Below, one piece after another: positions 24,374-36,213 of a stretch of 64,000 nucleotides of DNA. Source of the stretch: Caprella mutica (taxonomy: Eukaryota > Arthropoda > Malacostraca > Amphipoda > Caprellidae); assembly GCA_947561585.1 (NCBI GenBank), contig CANNZV010001446.1, forward strand, positions 62,001 through 126,000. Reading direction: 5' to 3'. Under the pieces are notes generated by a model. The model did not search any database, was not told where the DNA came from, and was given only the letters and a program-made list of their open reading frames with translations. The translations under genes and the position numbers were made by a program. Each line of letters opens with the position of its first letter. The stretch's first letter is position 1.

Positions 24374-24849
24374 AATCTAGATGTATCCAATTAAGGCAGT
24401 ATTAGATCACTATTCAGACTTTTCTTTTGATAATCTGGTTTTGTTAATTTATTCTATATTAATGTGCAGTATAAATACTCCTAATAATACTTCTCAAAAC
24501 AATTATCCGGTACGAATTATCGTTGAGGGATATATTTTCTTTAAGCTCTATTTCACTTTCTTAGTAATTTAATACATTTTGTCTAACTGAATCTAGTGAA
24601 TTCGATGCCCCTTCCAGCAGAAACACTCCTGCGAGTCTCATACGCTTCTTCTTTTAGCCCAGAACTTCTTTTTCATTCCACCTAACTATTTCAACTGAAG
24701 TATTTCGGCTGAGAATTTCATCAGCTCTCTTGCTCTCATTTGCCTTCTAGAACTGACAGTTCGCAAAACGCTGGTAAAATGTGCAGCAATATATCAAGTG
24801 TATAATTCAATCGGAAATGTTAACCGAATAGATGATTTATTTAACTTAA
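24374..24849. other. Noncoding stretch
   Basis: No recognisable feature. The section 24,600-24,780 is richer in C and T than its surroundings. Confidence 0.35.
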
Positions 24850-25003
24850 CCCTTTAGCGAGCCATTTTTTTTCTCTGACTTTGAAAATAATATTTAATAA
24901 AAAAAATTGAGTTTAGATTAAAAAATTTGAGTTTTAGACATCAAAAATCATCTAAAGATATTTTTTTTTATTAATTTATAAAAAAAATTGAAGAGGACAC
25001 ATA

Positions 25004-26006
25004 CGGGGTGGGTCAAAAAAAGCGGAACCCAACTTTGATTTGATATATCTCAGAAACTACTAACGTTATGAATTTTCTAAAATATCATTGTGTTTGTCTA
25101 CTTCTTTTACATAAATGGTGAAAAATTGAAAACTATTCATTCATCAATATTGATGCTACAGTGATTATAGTAAAAGGTGTCATAAGTATGCTTGGGCACA
25201 AACATAAAGTTACGAACATTGTTTTTAATTATAGAAAAACACTATAATATTTTATATTTATATCATATCATTAATAATCCATTATAAAATATTTATTTAA
25301 TATATATTTCTTCCTCACTATCTACTGAATCCCTCCACATGTCCTCCATTTCTTCCTGAATTATCTAATTCAATCCATATTCTCATTACTGCCATGACGA
25401 TCGCTGTGCGACATATGCTAACTGATGTGTTCCAACAATCGCATTATTGCAATACACTATGCAAATGAGGTGCCCCCAAGATCACTGGACATGACACCAG
25501 GTAATTTTTTTCTTATTTGGACATTGAAGAGTAAGAGTACTCAACTCTGCCTGTGAACTTGGACGACTTGAAAGAGAGAATCACGACTGAAGTGAATTTT
25601 CTCTAAGAAAACTCTGCATTAATTAAAAGAGTTATGGCAGCAATGAGAACAAGAATTGAATTATGTAAAGAAATGGTGGACATGTGTAAAAATTAAGGAA
25701 GGAATTAAGACTAAATAATAATTAAATAACGGTTTGTTAGTGATATATTATGAACGATTGTTGTGTTAGGTATTTTTGTCAAAAAAAAATTAGTAAATTT
25801 TTCTGCTTGTGCGCAAGCATACTTATGACACCGTTTACTATAATCACTGTAGCATCAATATTGATGAATGGATAGTTTCGAATTTTTCATCATTTATGTA
25901 AAAAAAGTAGTGAAACAAAATGGTGATTTTAGAAAATTCATAACATTAGTAGTTTCTGAGATATATTAAATCAAAGTTTGGTTCCGCTTTTTTTTGACCC
26001 ACCCTG
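25004..26006 (+). mobile_element. Mariner-like element, internally deleted, nested
   Basis: The ends are cggggtgggtcaaaaaaagc and its near inverse (gacccaccctg), with TA at 25,002-03 and 26,007-08. The inverted repeats run about 200 bp inward, unusually long for mariner. The interior carries the C-terminal part of a transposase, so the 1,003-bp copy lacks most of the gene. It has inserted into a piggyBac-like MITE and is therefore the younger of the two. Confidence 0.9.
25440..25696 (+). pseudogene. Mariner transposase C-terminus
   Basis: Near 25,480-25,560 the plus strand reads PRSPDMTPGNFF with a broken frame, matching the PPRSPDLTPLDFFLWG block that holds the third catalytic Asp. It continues VNLDDLKERITTEVNFL, then a stop, and ends with ALIKRVMAAMRTRIELCKEM and VDMC, the usual end of this transposase group. 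The DNA-binding and first two catalytic regions are missing. It cannot make a functional enzyme. Confidence 0.75.
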
Positions 26007-26079
26007 TATGGCCAGTTGGTCCCATGGGACTACTAAATGAAAGGAGACACGAGTGTCCATCTGGTCGCTTAAGGGTTAA

Positions 26080-26795
26080 GAAACACATTCGAAAATAATA
26101 TTTCATTTAGATGTTAGTTATAAATATCTAAATGAAACTAAGTAAGTGACTGAGTATTGGAACACATTTGTACGTACATTACTGATAGAAAATTAAACTG
26201 TCAAGATTTTAAACACAAATAAAATTGTGACAATGTGAACAACAATTTTAGCAGAGATTAATCATACATGCATGATCAATAGGTACATACAGAGATACTC
26301 AGCTCCTCTCGTTACCGTAAGATACGTGATGATGACACAGAAGGAATATCGTAAACTTGTAATTTTGGAAATGTCAATTTGAGTAGACTGCGCTTTGAGT
26401 ATATGTGGTCAACGTATTAAGTTTAATTGCAAGCTAATTTGAATTTACAAATGTTAATAAGTTCGATAATATAATATGAATATCTCATCCAATTATAGCG
26501 AACTATAATATCTTATATCAATTTTATATATCATTTATGGCAGAATAAGTTCTAAACTGTAATAGTATTATAACTATCATGTGATATTTAAATTCTAAAC
26601 AACACTCAATTTTGATGTCTAAACATGCGTGAATTTAAGCAAGAGAATTTATATAAAAATAACCACATGGTGCGTAGCTCTAATCTCTTGCATCAAAACA
26701 AATCGCTACCATTTTTCAGAGAAACTCTGAAAGAATCTGAATACATGGATAAATTAATCCATGCTTGATCCTGTGTATGTCGAATGGTTTGAAAG
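26080..26795. other. Noncoding stretch
   Basis: AT-rich with no recognisable gene or repeat. Confidence 0.4.
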
Positions 26796-27184
26796 ATGGA
26801 CTATAAATGAATAAATATCTATGGACTATAAAGAATAAATATCTATGGACTATAAATGAATAAATATCTATGGACTATAAAGAATAAATATCTATGGACT
26901 ATAAATGAATAAATATCTATGGACTTTAAATGAATAAATATTTATGGACTATAGATGAATAAATAATAATAATAAGTTTATTTATGAAATATTATACAAA
27001 GAATTAGCTACATAAAAATACTAAAATATATAAGGTTAAGCTGTAAACATTAAGCCATACAGATAGCCTGAATTTTGGCTAATTTGGCAGTAATATCTAT
27101 TGAATATAAATAAATATATATGGACTATAAACGAATAAATAAATATGGAATATAAAACAAATATATATGGACTATAGATGAATA
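26796..27184. repeat. 24-25-bp minisatellite, split
   Basis: Units of atggactataaatgaataa followed by atatct run from 26,796 to about 26,966, alternating with a one-base-shorter form lacking a t (ctataaagaataa). Diverged units reappear at 27,117-27,184. The 150 bp between, starting aataataataagtttattta, looks like an insertion into the array, with no recognised class. Confidence 0.85.
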
Positions 27185-27209
27185 TTTTTTTTTTTTTTTT
27201 TTTTTTTTT
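27185..27209. repeat. Poly-T run
   Basis: About 25 consecutive T residues, abutting the end of the split minisatellite. It could be the poly-A tail of a minus-strand retroelement, but no body is recognisable. Confidence 0.8.
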
Positions 27210-27451
27210 GATAATTATAAAATGGAACAATTAACAACTGGATGCCTTCTATCATTCAGTTATATGATAATTGTATCTTAACCATAAGTATTATATAGTT
27301 AACTAATGCAATACATCATAATTAATATAGTAATAAGTTTTGAATTTTATTGTACATATATTTGGAAAATAATTTCCTCGATATAATCATTTCAATAAAT
27401 GATATAATAAACCTTTTATTTAAAATTTTGACATAAAAATATTTTCATCTA

Positions 27452-27628
27452 GGATAAGTTACGAATTATCAGTCGGTATTACATCTTCGATCATATAAGA
27501 AAAACGATATAATAATAATTATTTCACTAGGATAGGTTGAGTAAAAACAATCAACCCGGGTTGGTTGTTTTTACTCAACCTATCCTAGTGAAATAATTAC
27601 TATTCTATCGTTTTTTCTTTTATGACTC
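27452..27628. mobile_element. MITE-A copy 3, near-perfect palindrome
   Basis: The left terminus has ggataagttacgaattatca and cttcgatcatataag. From about 27,496 to 27,620 the sequence is an almost perfect palindrome centred at 27,557/27,558 (ccc/ggg), with arms of about 60 bp and only a few mismatches. The left TA is present at 27,450-51; the right end is worn. The central gataggttgagtaaaaacaa arms are not seen in other copies. Confidence 0.82.
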
Positions 27629-28136
27629 TTTAAAATTCATGCTTTTCCAGAATAATGGATTTAATTAAAAAATGAAATATTAAATGATCTTCCAGAGTTT
27701 AAATATTTTTTTCAATCCGGTGGGAAAAGAGCTGAGAGGAAAATTCCGACGGGGAAAATTCCAGGTGGGGAAAGGTCTGGCTGGGAAGAGTCCGTTTCCC
27801 ATCATAGACACCATAGAGGTTAGGCAAAGCTTCTAAAGAACCTTATATCAAGATTTACAGGGGGAAGTTCATATGAAGTGTGACTTTGAAGAATGGCAGA
27901 GTTGATGTGCTTTTATGGCGTGCTATTCATCTTGATCCTTTACAAAATAGGAATATACCTCAGGGAGCAAAAGATTTCGTAGAAAATGCAAATAAGAAAG
28001 TTATCGTCACCCCTAATATGGGACCTCGGTCAGTAATTATAAGGTATTAGATTTACATACATATATTACTATTTTCTTTACAATGCAAGGTAAGTCCATG
28101 GGCAGGATACACTTTCTTCAACATAAAAGTGAAATA
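27629..28136. other. Noncoding stretch
   Basis: No recognised gene. At 27,715-27,800 a G-rich patch with repeated ggggaaaattcc-like words stands out. Confidence 0.35.
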
Positions 28137-28370
28137 CAGTAGAACTCCTCTATAATGAAAACCTGTATAGTGACTATAGGACCTGAGTAATGAAGTAGTC
28201 TGTATAAGAACGAATTTGCTTCAGTCTGCTATAAAATGGTTATTTGTTTTCTAAAACTGATGACCATTCATGGCAGACTAAAGAAAATTTGTTTACTATA
28301 GATGCTACGTCTTACTCATGACACTAAATACACTATATAGTATTTCATTATAGTTAGAGTTGTTCTACTG
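28137..28370. mobile_element. Pogo/Tigger-like MITE, copy 2
   Basis: The left end cagtagaactcctctataat and the right end gttgttctactg are imperfect inverses, with TA intact on both sides (28,135-36 and 28,371-72). It shares the outer ends and the inner gcagactaaagaaaat block with 24,157-24,373. At 234 bp it is noncoding. Confidence 0.78.
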
Positions 28371-28459
28371 TAGTATTAAGTACTTTTATTTTATTTATTT
28401 CCTATTTTATTTATTATAACTTTGTATTCATAATAATACTAATTACTTAATAAGAATTT

Positions 28460-28640
28460 TACACTGTCTATGGTTCTGAAGCAGACTTTAAACCCTCTAC
28501 TAATATCAGTCACTAATATCATTCATTTATTCATTTTGGTACTCGAAGTATTGGCAATTTAGAATTCGTTTCATGTTTAAGTAATTTATTACTTTTTTGC
28601 TCACAAAGACTAAAGTCTATTGAAGTTAAAATATTTTTGA
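28460..28640 (-). pseudogene. Repeat R3 copy 2, fragment
   Basis: ggttctgaagcagactttaa matches the ggttccgaaacagacttta stretch at about 17,620-17,640 and a related stretch at 34,045-34,065. A second weak match (tttaagtaatttattactt) occurs in the same order as in copy 1. The coding frame is not readable here. Confidence 0.4.
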
Positions 28641-28670
28641 CTTTTTCGTTGACTGATCTTACGTGTCATC

Positions 28671-28848
28671 CATATTAAGATGATAAGTCATTCAAATTAA
28701 GATGATAAGTCATTCAAATTAAGATGATAAGTCATTCAAATTAAGATGATAAGTCATTCAAATTAAGATGATAAGTCATTCAAATTAAGATGATAAGTCA
28801 TTCAAATCAAGATGATAAGTCATTCAAATCAAGATGATTAGTTCTGAC
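28671..28848. repeat. 22-bp minisatellite, 8 units
   Basis: The unit is attaagatgataagtcattc followed by aa. The last two units carry a t-to-c change (aatcaagatg). Confidence 0.95.
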
Positions 28849-30985
28849 AGTGTTATATTTTCTCAGGTTATAATTCCTACCCTAATTTTGTTTGTGTGTT
28901 TACAGAGTAAATGACAATCTGTTCCTTTGCCGTCAGTGTCGCCATCTTAACTATTACCAAAGGTAGAGTGTTTGTCCTAGACTCGCAAAGTTCCATTCAT
29001 GGAATGCAATTGTAATATCATCTCACAGTTTGTACAGCTCTGTTGGCTCTTATTTCATTTGGAGTTAATGCATATTTAGCACTTTATTTAATACTTAACG
29101 TACAGCCAAACAAAATGAATCTCATTAGAATTGAAGTCGTAAAATCTCCAGAGCTGAATATCGAGTTCCAATTTGTTCTAATGTTATTATTATTACACGA
29201 TATGCTTGGAAGTTTATGCACTGCCTGTTAATTCTACACTGAAATAGTTAAACAAAATGAGTTTGTATGCTAAGCAGTACTGTTGTAATTAGTGTTTGAA
29301 TGGCTATTCTGAAGGAGAATTAGTTCTTAATTATTTTCCAATTGTATTATTCTAAATTGATTATTCCAAAAATTTAAAGGTATCAATTTAGTGTTAGTTA
29401 AGTGAGGTATACGTAATAAAGATCATGCAATTATACGGTATAATTGATTATATAAATAAATATAATTACTTAAAAGATTAAGTTGAAAAAATGTTCAAAG
29501 AGTCTATGATCAGAGGCGTTCAAAAATCTGATTAACATTCAGCATGTTATAGAGAATAAATATATTCGTTGTTAATAGAATAACACACGTGGAACTGAAT
29601 GTTTACATTGAAAATAATATCTTTCGAATAACATAAATTCAATGGTTTGAGTTGGGCCTTTGAAGATGCACATCGATGGCTCTAGGAATGTTATTGCTAG
29701 GTAGAAATTGCTAAATAGAAATTGAAATAGTAGGTGGGAATGATAGGAATAGACAGCAATTGTTTGGTAAGTAATATTGTCACTGCAAATAATGCATTCA
29801 ATTTATATTTCATTAGAAGAGTTTCACAGGAAAATTATTGAATCCGGGTAAAGCTCCACGAAACACTTCAATTGGTCTTACAGAACTGTGTGCGCTTCGA
29901 AATTTTAAGATATTCAATTGAAATTAAATTAATTATCAATTTTATTGAAAAATACCATCAACAAAATTAATTTGAGTTTTCTGTTAATAAGGAATTGTGT
30001 GGATAAACAGGTTGTTATTGTACATATAAGCTGAATTATATATTATACCTTCATTCATCTCCAAAAATGTAAATGAAATAATTGTTTTGCTTTCTAAATA
30101 TGGTTTACAGTGATTACTACTTTTATATTTTTGGATTAAATAGTATCTAATATGTCGAAATAATATATGACAAATGCAGATATCTTTTTAAATGGATTTC
30201 ACCAGCAATCTTCTATACCGAAAAGAAGGTTACAAATTTCAGCTTAATTTTATATATATTTACAAAATTAATTCTAAAGCTTGTAAGTTTTTATTTAGAA
30301 AACTGAAAATTCTTTCCATCAAATTAAATTGGAGAATTCTTCTGATAGAGTTACAGAGCAGACAAAACTGTTGCTATCTCCTAAATCTCCGTAATGGTTT
30401 AAAACTTCTGCCAAAATATACCTAACTTCTAACGCTTTGGGAGATTCTTTGAAGTAGCTGATTCGAAGACTGTATTACATTATATTTATGTTATGGTATA
30501 ACTTTGAAGACTTTTATTGCATGTGTTCAGTGCATAGGAATTAGGGTATATGCAGTCCCGTGAAGAGGTATAGCTCCATTAGTCCTCTAATACTGACATT
30601 GGTGTCCTTGCTCGTGTCCTAATCAGACATCAACCTTTCACTCTTCCCTTCGGACTAATTAGTGAAGTGAAAGCTATTTATATTCCCCTCAGTATCTTTG
30701 AAGCCACATCAAAACTCTAATTTTTGATGTACTCATAACATGTCTGAAATACATTATAGTTCTGAAATGAACTTAGGTGTAATTTCTTAATTTAAACTAG
30801 CCAACTAACATGTATAATGTATGATAAAATCACTAAATCAGTTTTCGCCGTAATAATGTACCATTCAAACCTTTAACTTCACTGCTCTTTTTTCGGATTT
30901 TCATTATTTGTTACTAATCTACCACAAAATTTAGGGATGCAGATTCCAAGTTATCAGTTATTTTGATATATCTAAAGGAAAAGAC
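28849..30985. other. Noncoding stretch, 2.1 kb
   Basis: No gene recognised. Short open frames at 29,043-29,231 and 30,192-30,425 have no identifiable homology. A half-element resembling a MITE-A end (ttagggatgcagattccaag) may start near 30,932. Confidence 0.4.
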
Positions 30986-31149
30986 TCTCTGAATTAGAAA
31001 AAAGTTATTGCCCTCAGTAATCTAGGCCTGAGTCATCGGGAAATTGCCAAGAAACTTGGAAGGAGCAGAGCTGCTAAAGACAATTATTTGAAGGATTGAT
31101 CCAAAAACAACTATAACTGCTAGAGGGCGTCTGAAATTCTGTCTCCAAA
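30986..31149 (+). pseudogene. Tc1-like transposase helix-turn-helix fragment
   Basis: The plus strand reads KKVIALSNLGLSHREIAKKL then GRSRAAK, the N-terminal helix-turn-helix typical of Tc1-like transposases (LxxxGxSxxxIAKxLxxS). It continues in other frames with KTTITARGRLKF. The frame opens after a stop and shifts after about 35 residues. It ends exactly where the MITE-B ggccgtacacac end begins, so the rest was cut off or displaced. This is a dead fragment. Confidence 0.7.
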
Positions 31150-31260
31150 GGGCCGTACACACGTAGAGTTTTTTTAAGTCATTCCATCAGACTTTTTGCT
31201 AAGCTCCTCCAACTTTTTTCACAAGAATATAAGAAAAAAACTATATAATTATTATTTATT
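31150..31260. mobile_element. MITE-B, left half only
   Basis: It begins gggccgtacacacgtagagt and continues ctttttgctaagctcctcc, matching the left arm of 11,791-11,994 for about 110 bp with modest divergence. The right arm is missing; a different palindrome follows. Confidence 0.8.
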
Positions 31261-31261
31261 T

Positions 31262-31304
31262 CAGTTGGTATCCATGGTACCTGTAGGTATCATGGATACC
31301 AACT
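31262..31304. repeat. Palindrome with ggtatc/gatacc core
   Basis: agttggtatccatggtacc pairs with ggtatcatggataccaact. Similar cores occur inside MITE-A copies at about 38,886-38,900 (ggtatcacggatacc) and 60,152-60,188 (ggtatccacaatacc and later tataccaac), linking it to that family's central region. Confidence 0.65.
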
Positions 31305-31810
31305 TGATTTCCAGACTGAAAAAACGCATTTTCCAAATAATAAATTGAAATGGTGAGATTATACCTTCATCACTTAATCGGTTGTATTCTTTTGTTCTTT
31401 GCTTATTTTTTATTGTTAATAATATTTGTTCATGATAAATAAACAAAAATTTATTCAAAACATGTTCTTACGCAGCATATATTTTTTCTATCAAATAATC
31501 TGGTCAATTACTGTTGATAATTCAAATTTTATGTTTTATAGATTGTGAATCAATTTCATAAATAAATTGAATCAATGGGAAGCTATTAAAACATTTAAAT
31601 CATCAATTAAAATATTTAGCTATGTTATGACCAGAGAAAGATAACATTTATTATATACAATCCATGATATTCTTAAATTGATTTAATATAAATTTAATAT
31701 ATATATATATATATGTAAATACTGTCTATAATTCAATCACAGTATTGAAAGGATTGTCATTCAGTTATCTTTTTTATTCATTCATATTATTATAACTACA
31801 TATGTGGTAA
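31305..31810. other. Noncoding stretch
   Basis: No gene recognised. A short TA run lies at 31,696-31,715. Confidence 0.35.
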
Positions 31811-31939
31811 TTTTTTTATCCCGAATTCTTTCTCTCCTTGTTAGTTTACACCCCAGGGAGCAGTTCTCTCACCCTCCCTTTATATAGCATCCATACCTTC
31901 AAACTTATATATTCATCCCAAGACTTCGGGCTTTTGGAC
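31811..31939 (-). repeat. Dispersed repeat R4, copy 1 (inverted)
   Basis: It matches the reverse complement of 38,018-38,153, sharing ccccagggagcagttctctc and ccttcaaacttatatattca. This copy lacks about 10 bp present in the other. The encoded frames differ between copies. Confidence 0.85.
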
Positions 31940-32750
31940 ATAAAAAATATCAATGTACATTCTTCACAATAGGTATATTACCTACATAACATATTCGTGT
32001 TTCGATTCTTCTGGTATTTTTTAAATATTTTACTCTAGTTTATGCGAATATATTTAAGAATTTAGAAAAAAGGTTGATGTTAATTAACTCGTTCTATTCA
32101 ATTAATTTGAGACACTCCACGTATTATACTTTCAAAGGAGCCATTAACTATATCTCTCTCTCTGCTAGAAGACTGACGATCGAGTTAAGTAATTGGGAGG
32201 CTGGTGATTTATCTCCCAACACAATTAGTAAATGTGAAAAGAAAGAAAGAAAGATCTAGTGTTCCGCTTCAGATGAATTTCTTACTTATTTATCACATAT
32301 TCCCATTTTTTCTTCATTCTTCTATAAATTCGCAATTTAACTTCTCCTCAATATTGTTGCGCAAATAGATTTGAATGCCAATTATTTTAATCCACTCACT
32401 AAACAGATTTACTGTAGCTTAAATAGTTCACTGCAGTAATTAATATAGACTTGATTGAAAAATATTTACCACAATTATAAAAGGTAGAAAATTATATATA
32501 GGGATACTATTTCATTACAAAAGCTAAAGATGATCATATATGATACTTAGAATAATATGTACCATTAGAAGATGTGTGCCATCACTTATTCCTATAAAAA
32601 ATAATCGAAAATTTGTTTCGAATAATAATGAACTATTTATTCATAATATTTAAAAGATTATTAATATTAGTATTGGATCAGCAAGTATTTTAATATGATA
32701 TTCATATGATAGGTCTGCACTTTATTAAATTTTAATATGCATTTTAAGGT
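31940..32750. other. Noncoding stretch
   Basis: No gene recognised. A 61-codon frame at 32,074-32,259 has no identifiable homology. Confidence 0.35.
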
Positions 32751-32862
32751 CGGGATAGTTTCGAGTAATCGGACGGTTCTACATTTACGATCATTTAAAT
32801 GTAATAGGTATATACTTTTTTCTAACATGATAGAAAATTAGCAACCGTCTGAGGACTTAACT
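32751..32862. mobile_element. MITE-A copy 4, degraded
   Basis: The left arm gagtaatcggacggttctac with tacgatcat and the right arm (aacatgatagaaaatt, then aaccgtctgaggactt) are inverses with many changes. Confidence 0.6.
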
Positions 32863-33799
32863 TCTGTTAAATTATTATTCATTAATGCATACTAATTTTC
32901 AGAAACATTTTTATAATGCGAAATATGAACAATCAATGTGACTTAACTCTCAGCTCATATAATATAGGTACTTGTATTAACTGGTGCAGATATAAGTTTT
33001 TGGAAATACAAGCTTTAATGCAATTGTTTGAAATACTGAAAAAATATAATTGCAATTTAATGAATGTGAAATGAAGTTCATTCACAGTTTCCATTCAGTT
33101 TATTTAACAAGGAGAATTAAGGTATACAGTGGTTAAGTACCGGGATATATTTCAAACTGAAGTACCTACGTTGCTTGGTTCAAAGAAAAGATACGTTGAT
33201 GAAACTCTGAAATGAGAGTCAGAATGTCCCTCTAGTGGCCACTTTTTAGTGCACACAACAGTAAGGAAATGAATGGAATTGTTCTTGTCTGCTGGCGAAA
33301 TGTTTCTGTTGACTCATTTCATTTGCAGTGACAATATAGTCGGTAGAGATAAGAGAAAAACATCAAATGAACTTCTATTGCCATCATCTCAGTCTCAGAA
33401 AATTAAGTTCAAATATAGAAAAATTGACGTAATCTAAAATAAGAAAATATTTTAATTTTAAGAATAAGATGTTTTCAGGTGTCATCTTTGTTAAGGCGTT
33501 ATTTCGCTAAACTTCTGAACAGAAAATTATTGCTTGATTCTTGGTCATTAAAGTGATGGCATATCATTCAGACCCAATATTTCACCTTCATTTTATCATA
33601 AAGCTGTCTGTGGTGAATAAAAGATATGGCAGTGGAACCCCTAGGGCCCCGAACTGTTGTAATTTGGATTATGAATTGTTTTCTTCGCATTTTCCAAGTT
33701 TATTATTTTATTAACGCTACTTACCGTTTTTTGAGGATAGCGCTAGGGTTATGCTCTTCAACTACGAGGTCTTAGATTTTTGTGTTAGGTAGTCTCGTA
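32863..33799. other. Noncoding stretch
   Basis: No gene recognised. The patch ggaacccctagggccccgaa at about 33,634 is the most GC-rich point. Confidence 0.35.
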
Positions 33800-34075
33800 A
33801 ATTTCATTTACTATCACCTCTTCATTTTCCTCTTCCATCCGTGAGTTCAGCCACCCGTGCTTGTGTTCCTTTTCGTCACATTCCTTGGTAAGTGACTACA
33901 TTCAAAGAGTAGCTTTTCTGCATCGGCGAGCATTGTCACCGACTGGCGGTCAGTGAATTCATGCATGAAGCCACTTTCTTCTCTAACTGCTTCTTCAAAT
34001 TCTTTGTACTTAAATTTGTTTTGATGTCCACAACACAGTCTTCGGTTCCGAAGCATACGTTATATCCCCTAAAAT
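33800..34075 (-). pseudogene. Repeat R3 copy 3, coding-like relic
   Basis: A 69-codon minus-strand frame (33,847-34,056) includes KFKYKEFEEAVREESGFMHEF and MLADAEKLLFECSHLPRN. Another frame upstream reads CFGTEDCVVDIKTNLSTK, which matches copy 1's CFGTKGHIADVKRKLNTK. The two homologous blocks lie in one frame in copy 1 but in two frames here, so this copy has at least one frameshift. The protein family is unknown to me. Conservation of these blocks between copies implies a shared coding ancestor. Confidence 0.5.
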
Positions 34076-36076
34076 CAACTATTCATTTATATTTAAAAAG
34101 TGAACTTTAAAAATGAATAAGCATGGTATTTATTATTTTATGATGTTAGATAAAATAAATTTATTGAATCCGGAGAAATACATCTATATTTAAAAATGCG
34201 TATTCTTCTGATTATACTTGCTATTATTCCCACTTTGTTGTTTGATTAAAAATATTCAATGCTCTGTGCTTTATTTTTATATAAAGACTCATCAACAAGA
34301 ACTTATCAAGATAAACTTTGCTATAAAAAATTGTGAAAGTTAAAACATATAATATCAACTCTAGCTATAAAGCTTTACTGATAGGAAACTTATTACTAAT
34401 TAGGGAAACATCTTTAGGAAGAGCTACAGGCAGGTAGACTTTTTGCCAAAATAATCTCATAAAACTCAATGCTGCCATAACATTTAATATGCAATGAGGA
34501 AAATGCTTCTAATATGTGTGGCTAGGTAGTCCTTCCTTCAAGTAGAGTATCTAATATCAATGATATCACTCCTTTTCAAAATGAACCTAATAGTATCCAT
34601 TATTACCTTAAAATTACAATTAACATTATAAGTTTACACGACCTGTTTTGTATGCAATTATTATATTGCTATACTAACATAAAATAAACTCATTTACTAA
34701 ACGAAAAACCAACAAAAGAAAACTTAAATTCAATTAACAATCATAATTTTAATCCTATTAACAATCCTTTTTAAAGTGAATAGTTTATATTCTTATACTA
34801 ATAACTGTAGACTCCACGAGTCCTATAGTATTTTACCATGCTGCAATTTGTGTGTAATGATTACAATCATTAGTTATGAGAGTCTCCAAAGTTTAGCAAT
34901 TAAACATTGCATCATTTCGCTACAAATCAATTAGGTAATTAATACAGTTTTCATCAACATTTACCTGAATGTAACTTTGATTTTTTAATTCAAGAGCATA
35001 TAAGTAAAGAAATAAAAAGAGGACCATTTCATTATTTAAAATATAACTCCAATAACTATTCAATTTTTCATTAATTTATTTTATTCTAGATGTTATTCTT
35101 ATTAAAAAAATGGATTTATGTTAAGAATCAGTTATGATTTAATTAATATAGTATATATGATTCCCTAAATGCTACTTATAAAACAATAATTTGTACCGTG
35201 TTTCTTCCCGTCATATAAAGGAAAAAAATACCTATACTGTCGGCCTAAAATTATAAACCATTATTATTCTTGGATATCGTCAAAATATATCTTCATATTT
35301 CCCAGCTCATCATTAAAATCATTATTGATGTATATTTATTCTCATTACTTGAATAATTATTCATCTCTTATTTTATTCTGTTGAAAAGTGGGAAAAGTAT
35401 TCTGTGAGAGAAAAGATATCTTAATTGGGAGAAAATGTCAGTCTTCCTGAGGCGATACTGAAATATTGACAGTTTTTCCCTCTCATTTTTTTCTGCATCG
35501 TGAAGATATTTACCAATAAAAACTTTTATTGATGTTTGTATAATTCTTGTTTTTAATTGGAAATATATTGTTTTTTTTTCAAAAAAATAGTATATTTTAG
35601 TAAAAATATTCATTATTTCAATAATGAACAATATTCATTGAAAAAATATGTGATGTCTCTATCGCTTTTTATATTTCATAATTGACTAATTAAAAATTAA
35701 AAAATAAACCTTTTCATTGTTTATCCACTATTTGATAAATAATGATTTTATGATTTGGTTTACTTCTCGAAGTAGAAGAAAATATTGTGCAGCACTTCAA
35801 ATTAATTACAAAATAGGGTCAGTTCCATGTTATCAAACTGTAGCACATCTTAATCTCAAGTAGAAGTATCCTAACCATACCTTTAACTTAGGTGTTGCAC
35901 AAAGAAAATGTACATTAAGAAAATTTATTAATGAGATTCACTTACATTGTATTAACACCACATAAAAAGAAGCAGTGTAATGAATATCACAAAGAGCTTA
36001 TATGTTAATATGAAGATGATAATTTCTAAAGTATTATGTAAGAAAATAAGCAGAACAATTCATATACTTAGTTGTA
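34076..36076. other. Noncoding stretch, 2 kb
   Basis: Very AT-rich, with no recognisable gene, transposon end or array. Confidence 0.4.
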
Positions 36077-36213
36077 TTCAGTGGAATTTTCCTCAGTGTA
36101 TTTTTTTCCGTAGAGCTTTCCGCAGTGGAATTCTCCTAAGTGGAATCTTCCTCAGTGGAATCTTCTCAGTGGAATCTTCCGCAGTGGAACTTCCCTCAGT
36201 AGAATTTTCCTAG
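36077..36213. repeat. 17-18-bp degenerate minisatellite
   Basis: About eight units of cagtggaatcttcctcag-like sequence with substitutions and one-base length changes. Confidence 0.85.

Larger units (their letters stand above)
24850..26075. mobile_element. piggyBac-like MITE split by a mariner
   Basis: TTAA at 24,846-49 and 26,076-79 bounds short inverted ends ccctttagcga and (reverse complement) cccttaagcga. A TTAA target and CCCT-type ends are the hallmark of piggyBac elements. Removing the nested mariner (25,004-26,006) leaves only about 220 bp, so it is a short non-autonomous element. Inner sequence near the right end contains the palindrome-like ggtcccatgggac. Confidence 0.7.
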
